Positions 40,131 to 53,590 of a DNA stretch of 64,000 nucleotides are shown here, piece after piece. Position 1 is the first letter of the stretch; every line of letters starts with the position of its first letter. The notes under the pieces were generated by a model. That model was not told the DNA's origin. It did not search any database and was given only the letters and a program-made list of their open reading frames with translations. Made by a program: the position numbers and the translations under genes. The stretch covers positions 213,312-277,311 of the forward strand of contig NW_008707425.1 in NCBI RefSeq assembly GCF_000327385.1, in the 5' to 3' direction. Source of the stretch: Lottia gigantea. Its lineage: Eukaryota > Mollusca > Gastropoda > Lottiidae.

Positions 40131-43100
40131 GTCTAAATATACACCAGACACATGTGTTAAATGTTGGATACACAACTATACACGTGTGTTAAAGAAACAT
40201 TTTAAATTGTGTTAATTTTTCACTCAAATATTAGCATTAAAGTGAAACTTTTTGTTTAATATTGCACTAGGTTTTAAGTAAATATTTTGATTAAATTAGA
40301 AATGGAAAATATTAGAGAAGAGTGTCTTCATAGCATATACGAAATGTTATTCAAATATTTTCTGAGAAGCAAAGTGTATCTTCAAACAAACCATTCTAAG
40401 ATGACAAAAGAGTTCCTTTGCTAACATATAAAATGTAAGCGTGCAACTTGCCATTTTTTGTACTGCGTTTTGTACTTCTTTTAATTGCAACAACTAATGT
40501 GACAGTAGAAAAGAGGCCGTCTCATGCAAATGCAGGCTAATACTGTGCAATAGAAGATAAGGTGTAAGCAAAGGTACTGACTAGCAGCGAGGAATTGACT
40601 TAAGAGCGCTCATATTTACTTGCATGTTCGGTCCTAATAATAATCATTACTCATGATGGTAAATAAATAAATCAAGAAAGTTTTTTAGTTGACCGAAGCG
40701 CGGACACCTGACCAAAGAAATGAAATATACCAGAGAAATTTGATACACATCACCTAATTTCAGAATAAACATGTCATTAGTAAAACCTGTTTGACTTTCA
40801 TTAGGTTTAGATTACCTTTCCAGCTCCAAATGATGACCCGTTCCTGAACATACCATTGCATCAAAATTGGATAGTAGCATGTATTTTATAACAGAGAGGG
40901 TTGCAATTTGGTTGGTTTTGATTATCAAATAATGGAATGTGTGTTTCCCAATCCCACTTTGGGATTAGTCAGTTAGGTTTGCAGAAGGCGAAATGTTGGA
41001 TTTTTTAAGAGCTCAACATTTTTTGTAACGCAAGCCTTACCATTATGACCAGGGAAAATACAGAAAATCCAGGTGGTTGGCAAAAGTACACTGCAAAAGT
41101 AATCAAGTTTGTGGTGACAATAACGATTTTCAATGTTTGGATAATAATATTTCAACAAAATGAACGTTTAAAGCAAATTTTGTTCTTAAACAGATAGTTC
41201 TCAAGTAAAAGTCATCAAGTCGATATCGATGTCGTCTGAACGATGTAAGGATCGTTTACTTCCAATGTTTGATGTGAACGATGACACAGGGGTGCTAAGT
41301 TGTGTAATCACCGACTTCTCGAAGCAATGGGGAGAAATTTCACGTAAAGGCCACGTCATGTCAAACCGGCATTAAGTACGTTTAAAGTTCCACTTTGCAT
41401 AGATCTGTTGACAAGTCTCGTGTGACAACACAAATATTGCCTAACAAAGTGAAAAAAGTCAAATTTGTATTTCAATAGTTGACGCTATATCAACCACTTT
41501 ATAACACGGCGTTCTCTCGGTTTCTTAAACGATTTTCAATGTGGGCTTTTCAATTGTGTGACGATGGAACACACGATTTACACATAAAAAACGCCATAAC
41601 ATTTTCAAACAAGTTATAAAGTTTTTCAATGAATAAAATTGATACCGTATCGATGAAAATCTGTGCGACTTGTCGGATTAAAAACCGACCAGCTGAAAAA
41701 AATTCTAGTTACGATAGGGAAGTTTTCGTAAGAAATTACTTTGCTCTGATCTGAATGGAAATAACAATTTCAAAACTGGAAAACTTAAAGAAGTTCTATA
41801 ACACGATAGTTGAGAAATATGCGCCCATTTAGAAGATGTGCAATTATCATATTATTGATATAATTTATTGAAAGTGAAAGAGGAAATTAGAATGATACGT
41901 AATATATCTTCCTTGCGATGTATATTCGACACAAATGCACAAGGCATGACTTCGTTAAATGTATTTTGGTGGGGAACATACTTGAAGAAATATTTGTAAG
42001 TAACCTTATGAAAAGTCCCGCTGTACAGCCAAAAAAGTTACGACAACACTTACTGTCTTACCTGGCTAAATAACAAAGGATACAGTATCATTTTCTCCAA
42101 AACTCAGTCAACCAAAAACTTGAGGGTCATAAATTTGGAAAAACGAGGTGTCCTAATTAAAGGTATACATGTATTATCTATCTAAAAACTGATACAGTGT
42201 CTTATATTTCACATAAATCTATCGTCTAAGATAATAGAACCTTGACACAGATAGTGTATGAAGGTATGTTATGACCAAACTGCAGGTCTATGGCAAAAAA
42301 ATTAAGTGACAAAGGCAAAAGATTTCATATCTCCTTTTCTACCTGGTATTGTAATTATCCACTCAGTTTGTGATATCTCATTTAGTTATCCTAGAATATA
42401 TGATCTTTTCTTACATTTCAAAACTGATATCACACTCTAGAATCTAAATAACAGACACAAACGTCAGGTGACACGCGAATATATCCTTGTGCAATTTCTT
42501 CATTTTCAGAAAATAAAAACATTCAGAAACCTATACAATTTGGTGAATATACACAATACACTTTTGAGCATTGTACTACAAGCATCTTGGAAAGATTTAG
42601 GTTTTGAGTAATGCTGAATTAGAGATCTGCCTGAAAAAAATGCAGAGCTCGTTACATGTCGGGGGAAGACATATGAGTATCAATTGTATGATTAAAATTT
42701 TGTTATATTTCAGTTAAAATTATATTTGTGAATAATATTTTGATCCGATCCTGGTGAATATATTGCTAAATAAACCCCTTGTTTAAAATTCAGCACTCGT
42801 CAATACATCACCATATAAAATACATCCTCCTTTTCACATAATATTATCAAGATTTTAAAAAGATTACTGCAACGCTTCTATCATTTAGCTTCATTTTTAA
42901 TATAACTATAAATATCTTAATCTTTTTTTGATCAGAACGCTGAATTGAATACATCTTTAGAAGAGCACTGATGCTTGAATTCCCTAGACTGATGTCGTCT
43001 TTTAACTACAGCGTGCATGCTTAATGAGCACGTTGAATACCTTTAGCAACGCTTGTTAATATTATCTACACTTACATAAATATATTAAACGCGTAATGAC

Positions 43101-46100
43101 ACGTGCTCTGCACTAGTTAATATAATAACACCTAAATGTCTTAAAAATCGAATCATGATCATACATGCACAATTATGTACAAGTATTAGACGTAATTATA
43201 GTGCAAACCTCTAAATCAAACCCGAATTTGATTGATTGAACAACCATGCAAAAAAGCAACAATGAAAAAGATGCACTGATTTGCGCCGTAAAGTCAGACT
43301 TGAGATGACAAAAAGAAGTCTCATGTCTGGCAATAGTGAAACATCATTCTACGTGATATGCGCTAATTATTCGAAACAACCCCGAAATCTAATGATACAA
43401 TAACGAAAAATTAAGGCACGTTATGCCTTGATTCGTACGTAATTTAAGAACGAAAATACATGTACATCAAAATACCGTTTTGTATAAACTTTCATAAAAA
43501 TAAGAACAAATTTAACATCATATTATTAATGCTTCTTAATATAATGACCACCTATGGTTAGGCATATTAAAAGTCTGTTGCGAGCTGTATGAGTTAATGC
43601 ATAATTTATGATAACATTATTGAGCTATCAACAGTATGATATCATATGACCATTTTGTTTACAGCCTATAACGTCAATCCTAAACCAGTAAATAAAATAT
43701 AAACTCTTTAGACCTTAACATTAACCTTTTAATAGCAGGTTATTTAAGTTCGCAACTCTAAAGTCTTACTTTATACACTTACACGTTTTTTTAAATAAAG
43801 AGCGACATGATAGTGTTTTGCTATTTCTCTAGGATATTACCAAGAATAAACATCTCAACATTGGCGTATGCCGACAGTCAAATCTTGCCCCACCAATTTT
43901 CCACTCTTCGTTTGGTTGGTTAGATCAGGATTTAAGTTTAAATTCATCCAAAACACATCAATTGTACTCATCCTTGATATATGTTAGAACGTAGAAGAAT
44001 TTTCGTCAATTGCTTGTCAGTTAGATCAACCTTAAAAGTAAAATATCAAAGAGCTTGTTTCAAGTATGGTTCAAAAACAACACATATATGATTTTTCTGT
44101 GCAAATCGACAAGCTAGTACCATACAACTGTCATTCACCAAACTTGTGACATTTCCCGTTCAACTTGTCGTACAACAGATCGACTCATCTACAAAATATA
44201 TTTTATACATAGTATAGGATAGTTCGAATCACACCCTTCATAAATACATAGACGAAAATATTGTTAGCCTTCTTTGAACTTACATTTTACGAAACGTAAT
44301 CTGCAAACAGAGGTAATGGAAGAGGTTTTTGGATTAAAAAAAAAACAGTTTAATTTTTCAACACCCTATTTTGAGTACTTCCAAAATCATGGTCCCTCAA
44401 ATGCTAGAACCGAGCAGAAAACATTAAAGTTCCCACCTTGCGAAACTGGGAATATTCTGAAAAATATAATTAACGTCGCAGCAATGTGTACTGCTACATG
44501 TGTACTATTTATGTTAGTCAAATAATTGAGATCGAAAACATGGAAAACATTGCAGCACATGAGGATAAAAAAAAAAATGTCAGTACCAACAATTAAAATT
44601 GCGAGAAAAACTTCGCATACAAATGCCCTGATGATGAAGTACGTAGGATGAAAGGAAACGTTGGTGGTCGATACCAACATACATCCATGACAACCAGGAG
44701 AAGTCCTAGTTTATTGTTTTGATTTGACAAGTCAAGGTGTAAAATGAAAATGATATATTACATTATCTAGGTACATTTTACCTAACTCATATAGAACAGT
44801 TCCTCGTGTTAGTTATTATAATAAAAAAAACTACTTCGTTTTAAAGTACACGGATATCAATGACGTCATATATAAGTTGTGGACGTTGTTATAAATAAGC
44901 TTGAAATACATTTCAAATGACAATGTTATTTCTTAAGGAAGCATTGAATATGTTTCGGGGCATATATTGTTTCTATTTGTACCATTTTGATTTCGCGTCA
45001 AAGATATTTAAGAGTCACGAAAAACGAATGTTGAGTTTCTTCTTAAATACAGATTTATGGTTGTTCTCAAGGATAGTACCAGTAAAGGCAATTGCCTCTT
45101 TCTTACACCCTGTCACCCCATTACTCACAAGTTATGAATTTTCTCATTTCTTGTCTTCTTTATATTTATGTATTTTCTTAAAATTTATGTGAAATGTTCG
45201 CATCATATCTAATTAATCTTGGCGACCATTAACATTAACCCTGGCAAAACACTTTAACATAAATTATAAGGATGTGAACACATTCTACCACCTTTTATTA
45301 CCTGGTTAACACAAAACAATGGATTATTCTCTTCTACAAGAATTAAAGATTATAGCCGGTTATGTAATTCTTTAAGTAATATTGAACCAAAATTTGAGTC
45401 TGGGACACATCTTTCTTTGCTCTTCCTGTATTGTTTAAAAGGGATCGATTCAAGCATAGATCGAAATTGTCTTCAGTAAATGCAGGTTGGAGGGTCGGAT
45501 AAGGTTAAAACATCAAGTCGTTCCAATGCGACAATGGATTGCAGTTTTTAAGATACCTCAGCAGATGGAAAATTTTGCAAAAGCGAAAAGTGGTTGACAA
45601 ACTTAGCCTCATTGAAAACTGTTTGGCGTGAGAGGTATTACATTCTATATCATGTCAATTCATGATCAGTTCCATTTTGGAAAGGGAACGCGGTCAATGA
45701 GTAATCAACCTGATTGATCTAGCCAGGAAGAATTAATATCCAATGAATTATTCATATACCATGGAATTTTTTCTTTTATATCAAAAAATATTATTCTATT
45801 GTATTGTCCACTGTGAATTATTTATTAACAAACCTCAACAACTGTTATTACTTCAAAAATCATTTCTTGAGTTAATCTTAAAAAATCGAAATATTCATCA
45901 TAAAACACCAACAACATCTGTATGAGGTGTGACTGTGAATAATTTAGTCTTTTGAGTTGTTCGAGTTTGCGATGCTTTTGAAGTCCAGCTTTCAGGGAAA
46001 CGGAATGTCAGTTTGGTCTTACAGATATCAGAACGCCAGCAAACTGGTGGTCCTGGATGAGATGTCGCTACAATGGGGATTTAATGTCTATCACGGCATA

Positions 46101-47844
46101 TCTCAACATCACGAACTTACCGAGGTCCCGAAAGGAGCACGGTCATTAAAATTAAAAGTTAGAAGAACGAAATGAACAGGGCATCACGGAAACAGAATCA
46201 TCGAACCGGGTGGTTTTCAATTTCATGATAGCGACAGATCTCAATTTTCAATCATGTCCAAGCTTTCATTAAGAAAATTAGTTTTAGCTTAACTGTACAA
46301 TCATCGTAATTGGATACGCTATTGTCATAATGCCCACGTGTCGGGATTCTTCGGAAATATGCCATAATTCGCAGGAATTACCAGGAACCACCGTGGATTA
46401 TTACGGAAAGGACTTTAATTATGAACATTATCTTCAAAGCAGATAACGAGATTCTTTATAATTGATACCTTTATATCCACCAACTAGATGAATATGAGGA
46501 CCATTTCCGAAATATGGCAGCTAGACTGGAAATAATCAGGATTCACAAGGTCTGTAATTAGAATCATGGTACTTTGGCTGAAATGTCGGGCCATCATAAA
46601 CAACGCAATGAATAAACGCAGCTCAAATGACGTCTATTAAAGGCTTTGAAAAATAGAAAATAACAAACCCCTGTTCGATAGGTATATCATTATTGAACAA
46701 TATTATTGTTAGTCGTAGCTGGATGTCGACTCGGATACTAGTTAATGGACCCATTATCGTCTCCAATATAAAAGAGTTGGCAAATTTGAATAGACAGTCC
46801 AAATAGCCGTTAGCCATTTATATAGCTACATGAGCCTCTGAAACCTTCCGATTTTCAGGTCCTGAGCTTTTTATGTTCATCAAAACATTACCTGTCGTTT
46901 TTTTAATTAAATATGAAATATCAAATTATGTCCCTCCAGCGCTAAACATTATCCACGTCTTTCTCAGTGAATTACTACAAATTTGACTTATTTTTTAAAT
47001 GACGTTACGCACATCATGATTTCGGCATATTTGACGTTTAAATTATAATGTTGCAACATTCACGCTCTTAGATAATATAAGCTTGCGGTCTTCATTCAAA
47101 CTATCAGCGCCTTCAAGGAGACAGGCATTCAACTACTTGTTCATTAAAAATTCAATTTCAATTAGGCTTGTAAAGCATGATGTACCATAAGTTAAATTTA
47201 ATCCTTCACTTACAGCAGGCTTTACATTCTCGAGTTTGTTATCCATTTTTGTATCAAAAAGGAATTTTAGTCAAGAGTTCTAGAAAGTTCTACACATGAT
47301 ATAGCCCGCAATCAGAAATTTAAAGCTACTACTCAGTTCGTTGAAACGACTTGCATTTCGTTCATAAATCAAAACCAACAAAAAAAGTCTAAGTGCAAAA
47401 AGGAAGTGAAACCAGCAAAATCATCTTTTGTAGTGATCATTAGTAGAACTGCAACTTATTCGTAGATCATTTTTAGTATTAAACAGGAGCTCGTCCATCC
47501 AAACCTACAAATAATTGTGTATCAAATTAGGAAGATGGAAACTCGATACAAGATTCCACCAAACATATACTGGTATCCCGTTACCATTCCTGTCAGCATA
47601 TCTTTATTTATTGACTAAACATAATTATCTCAATACAGACCATAGCCATGGCCCAGTTTTATTTGTATAAATTTTAATTATGATCATTTGACTCTATGTT
47701 TATGATTCGCGGTGAACTTTGATACGATTGACTAAAGTTGACCAGAGTAGCATAGCGAAATATTTAAGATAGGAAGGATTCCTTGAAGCTTTTAGTCTAG
47801 GCAGGTATATGAAGATAGGATTTTCCAAACGCGGTGTCCAGTTC

Positions 47845-47962
47845 AATTTGCTATTTTCATTTAGTAGAAAACTTTTTGAAATAAATTAGACGACCTTCAT
47901 CCACTAATAGTAGGGTCGGAATAATTAATACTATGCAAAATCGAAATTTGCTATTTTCATTT
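47845..47962. repeat. Exact 18-mer direct repeat at 100-base spacing
   Basis: The 18-mer aatttgctattttcattt is present at 47,845-47,862 and again at 47,945-47,962. The sequence between the copies shows no further similarity. It could be the remains of a duplication, or two ends of a small insertion. Confidence 0.6.
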
Positions 47963-50900
47963 CACATCAAAATATGTGTTCCTTGACTAAACATTTTTAT
48001 TCCCAAGATCGAATTTTGGCAAATTGGCAAACGCATTTTTCAGAGAATAAGTTGTGTCACTAAGCCAATTTTGGAACTATTATTAGTTTCCAATTTTCAA
48101 AGGAAACGCGTTTATTTATTCAAAAAGGGAGGATCCCATCTTTACAATGTAAAATAAAACATGGAGATGATTAGTTTCCTGTGAACTGTTAGAAATACAT
48201 TAATCTGTAAATTGAATATATTCATGAACGAAATGGGAACAGATGGTTCAAATTTTCTTCTAAGAAATTTCGTACGTGGTTCGGTCACTTTAGTCATTGA
48301 CCCGTGTAGAATCCATTAGACTCAAATGTCATCGAATTCGATTTTCGGTCAGCGAATCATAACTAAATATTTATCTGCTGCAGAAAGTCAGCGTAAATGA
48401 GGTGCAGACGTGTATCAAGAGTGCTCTTCCTCGAGAAAGGCGTGTTAATAAGTCTGCCAGATTCCGTAATGAACACCTTCTGCCCGATTGTTTATTTATG
48501 TTGCTATGGTAAACGGATAGATTGAACACATTAGTCGGGTGCGATTGCAAACATAAGGTTCATGATTAAGATTTTGGCAAAACATCTCTCATAATATCTA
48601 AGTTTTCACAACATAAATTGTTGAAACTGTGTGCATTTTGTTGCTATTACGTTACCATTTCTGACGTGATGAAATTTATATTTCGATCTCAAGTTCTTGA
48701 AACAAACAATCAAGGACAACGGTCTTCGTTAAAAAATAAATATCCAGATAAAAGTCCAGATTTAAGCGAGAGAACCCGAAAAGATAATCCCTCATATTTC
48801 CGACAAAACACTACAAAATCCCAAGATGCTTCTAAAAGGGAAATTTCGATGCATCACAAAGACAAACTAATGTATCACCTTATATAATTCAGTGCAGGAA
48901 TATGAAAACATTTTTCTCACGAAATTTCGTAGGTGACATATCATACAGCTCTGACATGATCAACAACAAAAGACGCGAACATTGGTGCTTTAAAAGCTAC
49001 TTTTAGTTGCTTCTGATCTTCATTAAGGTTCTAATCTACTTGATATTCAGAAACAATACAACTCACAGCTAGTGTCTGACTTGAGACATAACAGTTTTGA
49101 TATGAAAATTAGCTTTCAATGGATTCTTGCAGAAGGGGGTTATGAACCGCGCTGTTGGGAGTCCAAAGTGTCATTGCAGAACCCTGGGGTTTTGACCAAC
49201 TCTGTTTAATCGTAACATCGTTGTCTACCTTCGTCTGTTCATCTCTCAAATACGCCCAGCTTGAAACGCAATATGCAGGAAAGGGCGTTAATTGTCCTTT
49301 ATGCGAGCTGGGTACACGGGACCTGTCAAGATTGACGACGTTATTTCGAGGACATAAAGGGGTGTGAACCATACCTTTCTTTTAATGTCTTGACTTGGTC
49401 CACCTTCCGTCCCCTTATCAGTTTTACCTGGACATTAGGCCAAGGTGGTCAACGCCCGTAATGACATTTTGATCTCTGAAACGTGCCAGATTTTTTATTA
49501 GTGAAAATTCATTTTCGTCTTTGTGTTTATTGCAGACTATCTGAAGCCTAATCTGAAAGCTGTCAATATTTACTGTGGATGCTATAGATTTTGGAGATTA
49601 AGCTTTATATTTTGATGTGATTCTCATCTCAAGGATTATTGATAAACTATACAGGTAAATATTTGTCTTAAACATCTAATAGCAGTGCCTATATTGCATG
49701 TTAGTTACTGAATTTTGGAAGTTACATAAGGTAAACCCCATTAAGTAACCAAACTTTTACTGATTATAATCAATCTTGAAGCTGAAATGAATAAATTGCA
49801 TGGAATGATGACTGAGAAATTGTGCTCATTCAGATGCGAATGTTTTCATATTATTTAATGAAAAGAGGTTAGCCAATTTACTTCTCTGCCCAAGATAAGT
49901 CTTATGAAAACACAGAAAAGTTTGTAACACCCATGGTCTCGAAATATTGTTCCATCTAAACGAACAGAAACTTATTGGAAGCCACTCGGACCTGTACCTG
50001 TGACACATGAATACATGATGAAAAATCTGAAGGTATAATCCTATATAATGGTATACTTCATTCACAGGCTTATTTTGGAGGTTGACAGAACTCCTGCGAT
50101 CCTATTTGATTCAGATGATATTTCTAAGAACTGTTAATTGACCCAATTAGAAATAGAAAATTATGTCAAGTTAATGCCGTAAATATTTTATTGGTACAAC
50201 ATTAGAACTCGTAATTCCTCCTTTGAGGTCAAGCACAGTTCTTATTAAGCCACACAAATTCTCGACGTATTAGTTTCGAACCTCTTGAACTGAAGAGTTC
50301 CAAAACATTAAGATATACGAAACGTGTCTACTTGTGAGAGTGAACGAGAAAAAACTTTTAATCTATGTTAATCTTGGGGCGGAATTCCTTTTTGGCAAAA
50401 AGACATCAATACAGAATGTTATAATTAAAAACAGCTTTGCGGTATTTTATCGCTCAATTCCGTCACTTTTGATGGAAGCAATTGATAATGTTTTCTTTCT
50501 TAAATATCATTGTTGGAATATTTTTGTGGGTTCTGCAAGACGTGTCAAGTCATTTTCTCAGGTTCTATAGTTAGAACATGAGTTCCTATGGCGTTCTTTA
50601 TGAGTAACATTATGAAAACGTGAAAACATATGTTGATCCTTGCAGATGGTGTTTATACGAATCAGAACATTATCTTAAAGAGACGTTGCCTGTTCACTTT
50701 GAATATACTTATCTTGTCTCGTAAAAGTCTAGTTCATTGCATTGTCTATGGCAGTTTTTAGAATCTAAAACTGGTCCTTGTAAAAAAATGGTTCTTTAAC
50801 TGGCTTGAACTGTATATGAATTTGAATTTCCAAATCGGCTATTTGCATTCTAAGGACCTTGGTTAAGCAAACGCTTTTTCCTCGAAGCTGATCGAACCAG

Positions 50901-53337
50901 TTGTCGTAGTCGATGGAAAAATCATTACCTTTCTTATATGGTATGTCTTCAGGTTACTGCTACAAAAACACCGAACAATTTCCTTTAAATGATTACTTTA
51001 AGTCAAAATGGGGTCCGCCAAAATGTGCCAAGAATTTTGTCTGAATTATATAGACAAGATTACACAGTCGTTACAAAGTTGTTTTAATTACGTCAAGTGC
51101 ATTCCTACAAATTTTTCCGAGCTTTAATGTCATTTTGCAATCAAATGAAGCATGCTTGGACTTCTAGGTATTCATCCCTCCTGCCAATTCTTCCATAATC
51201 CTACTGCGATTCCCAAGCATTCAAGACGGATTTTTCGAAAATTAACAACAGATGTGAATGTTTTGTAATATTATGAGTTTTCCGCTCTTTGTAACCTTTC
51301 AGCTTATGTTTCTAAACTACTACATAACGCCATAAGCAAAAATAATATTTAATTGGCTTTACAGATTTCATCACCTCATAAAACTTGTGTAAATATCACA
51401 AGAGACGAAATTCTTAACTTATTAATATAATATTTTCAAGAAATAGAATAAATAAAACCTGAACCATTTTAAGAAAATATTTGTGTAAGATATATGGGGT
51501 GGAATTCTGTTGAAAGGATGATTTCGAATTAAAGGAGCTATCCCAATGAAATGTTTTCTAAAGAAAATGGTTGTTGGTAATTCAATTTGAAAAGATGTGC
51601 CATATTTCTTTACTTTGTTATTCATAGGGGAAATGTGATTTTGAGATATACAATACCTTTAGAAGACAGTTTAAATATGAGAATTACATCTTTTTCCATC
51701 TTTTTTCTAGTATGGTCATTTCCGAAGCACCTAATATCACTATGTAATTAGGTTTTTGAACTTTGCACCCTTTTGAAGCGTAACATAACAGCTAACTGTT
51801 TGATTAAACCAGAATTTGCAGAAAGTCCAGCTTTAACGATATGTTTGGGTAAGAAACAAATTTATTTGATAAAGAGAATTTGATATCCGGCTGGCCTTCT
51901 TTAACAGAAGTATTTGTTATATTTGTGTGTTATTATGAGTATATATCTTGATCAAATATCGTTTTAAGTTTCTTTTTACAATATTATTCTTTTCTGTTCG
52001 TTTACAGACGTTTTGGCAATCACATTGTAAGATTAGATCAAGACTACACGCCGTTAACTTTCCATTGTGATTTGTCTTTCAACTGATACTTCAAATCACG
52101 ACCTGCAATATGTCGGGGGTTCAGAACGCCCTTGAAATAGACCGATCTGTCAGCAACTAAATTTCCAATGACTGTAAGCAAATGGTTGCATCTTGGATAA
52201 TCTAAGCACACTGATCGGGTAAAAAAATCATATTTTGCTGCTCGTTATCATCAGCTGATCATGTCGATCTTGAACCTAAAATTGGACGTCCAATTGATTA
52301 GTTAGTCGTGATAGTTACTAGTATATGTAGTCGCTAAATTCCTCTAAATAAGCGTTTTTATCACGACTGCTCCGACCTATCCGATGGGATACGTTGAAAA
52401 AGTAGTCAGCGTGAGTTTAATGGATTTGATCATTTCTGGATGTTACTACATGTGCCATACTGTACTCGATCCTATATCAAGTAACTATAACTAGTATGCT
52501 GTTAGTCACTGGCGGTGGCTGGTTTCATAGAAAGAACAAGCATATTATGGCATGCAACATTAATAAAATGATCATGTAAAATACAAACGACACTGGTTAA
52601 TTCAGGAATATTCAGGTCGTAGCCTGTAATTTAGTTGAAATTTGAAAACTCATCGAAATTGAAAACAAACCTATTTATAATCAATTATATAATCGTTTCT
52701 AGTTTTCAAAAAATTTCAAAAATTTTAATTTCAAAATCCTCAAGATAACAAAAAGGCAATTATTTTGACGAAAATCAATTCCGAAAATCTTCGAAACGTA
52801 AACAAAATACAATATGTTTTGATACAATGGTGCTGTGGCATTTCCTAAACAAGATAGTAATGAATACAGGCCCGCCACAAAGCCAGGATTAGATTTCGAA
52901 AATAACAAAAACCAAAGAATCTTTTGATAGGTTTTGGTGTTAGTGTCATCATCATTGTTTATTTTCTCTTTGCAAGAACAATGTATCATAGTCCGATTTT
53001 TAGCACGTTCTGTAACATTACGATATATATTATACGATGACGTAACATTATTTCAAGCATCTTCAACCGGGAAGAGTAACTTTCAATCTGACAAAATAAC
53101 GTTAAGTTTCCATTGAGAAATTCGAAAACACCGGGTATATTTGTCACTCGCACAAGACTCTTAACACATCTCTAAGAACAATGGACCTTCAGATTTTAAA
53201 ATATTTAGATGAAATCCCTTTGATCTTATGAAATACAAGTGTCCTTGTTGTGTACTTGTTTACAAACACAACACTGATAACTAAATTGATTCTGCAATCG
53301 AAATCCACGTACAACATAGTTATGTGAATCAATTCGA

Positions 53338-53590
53338 ATTATGCAAATTTATGCAAATGAGTTGAATTACCTTTGTCAACTAATCCCCTTATTAATATGC
53401 ATGGAAACTAGCGCAAGATGTAAAAATTTCTCACGGTGACCGATTTTTCACTAATAGACGAAACCTGTCCATAATTTGTCGAGCTCTCACTTTGATTAAT
53501 AGGCCTAATATTATATGTTAATTTATGTAAATAGATGACTAGTGTAAATTGTCTTAACAACGTTTACCATTATCATTATGCAAATATAAT
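53338..53590. promoter_or_regulatory. Candidate enhancer with three POU octamers
   Basis: The canonical POU octamer ATGCAAAT occurs three times in 245 bases (53,341-53,348, 53,351-53,358 and 53,578-53,585), the first two in tandem. Nearby are TAATCC (bicoid/Otx-like), ATATGCAT and CTTTGATTAAT (TCF-like next to a homeodomain core). Such clustering is typical of developmental enhancers. Chance would give only a handful of octamers in the whole AT-rich window. The function and any target gene are inference. Confidence 0.3.

Larger units (their letters stand above)
39100..53337. other. Long stretch with no gene recognised
   Basis: The listed small repeats and site clusters are the only structures seen. 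Frames reach about 97 codons (44,387-44,680 minus) and carry no domain I recognise. Less AT-rich patches lie at 45,960-46,200 and 49,100-49,460; the latter is open on both strands for about 70-87 codons. These could be fragments of unrecognised repeats or short exons, but no splice or homology support was found. Confidence 0.5.

Noticed and set aside
49109-49372. Open frames on both strands over a GC-richer patch
   Set aside because: Both read through the same sequence without domain resemblance; local composition alone explains the lack of stops.
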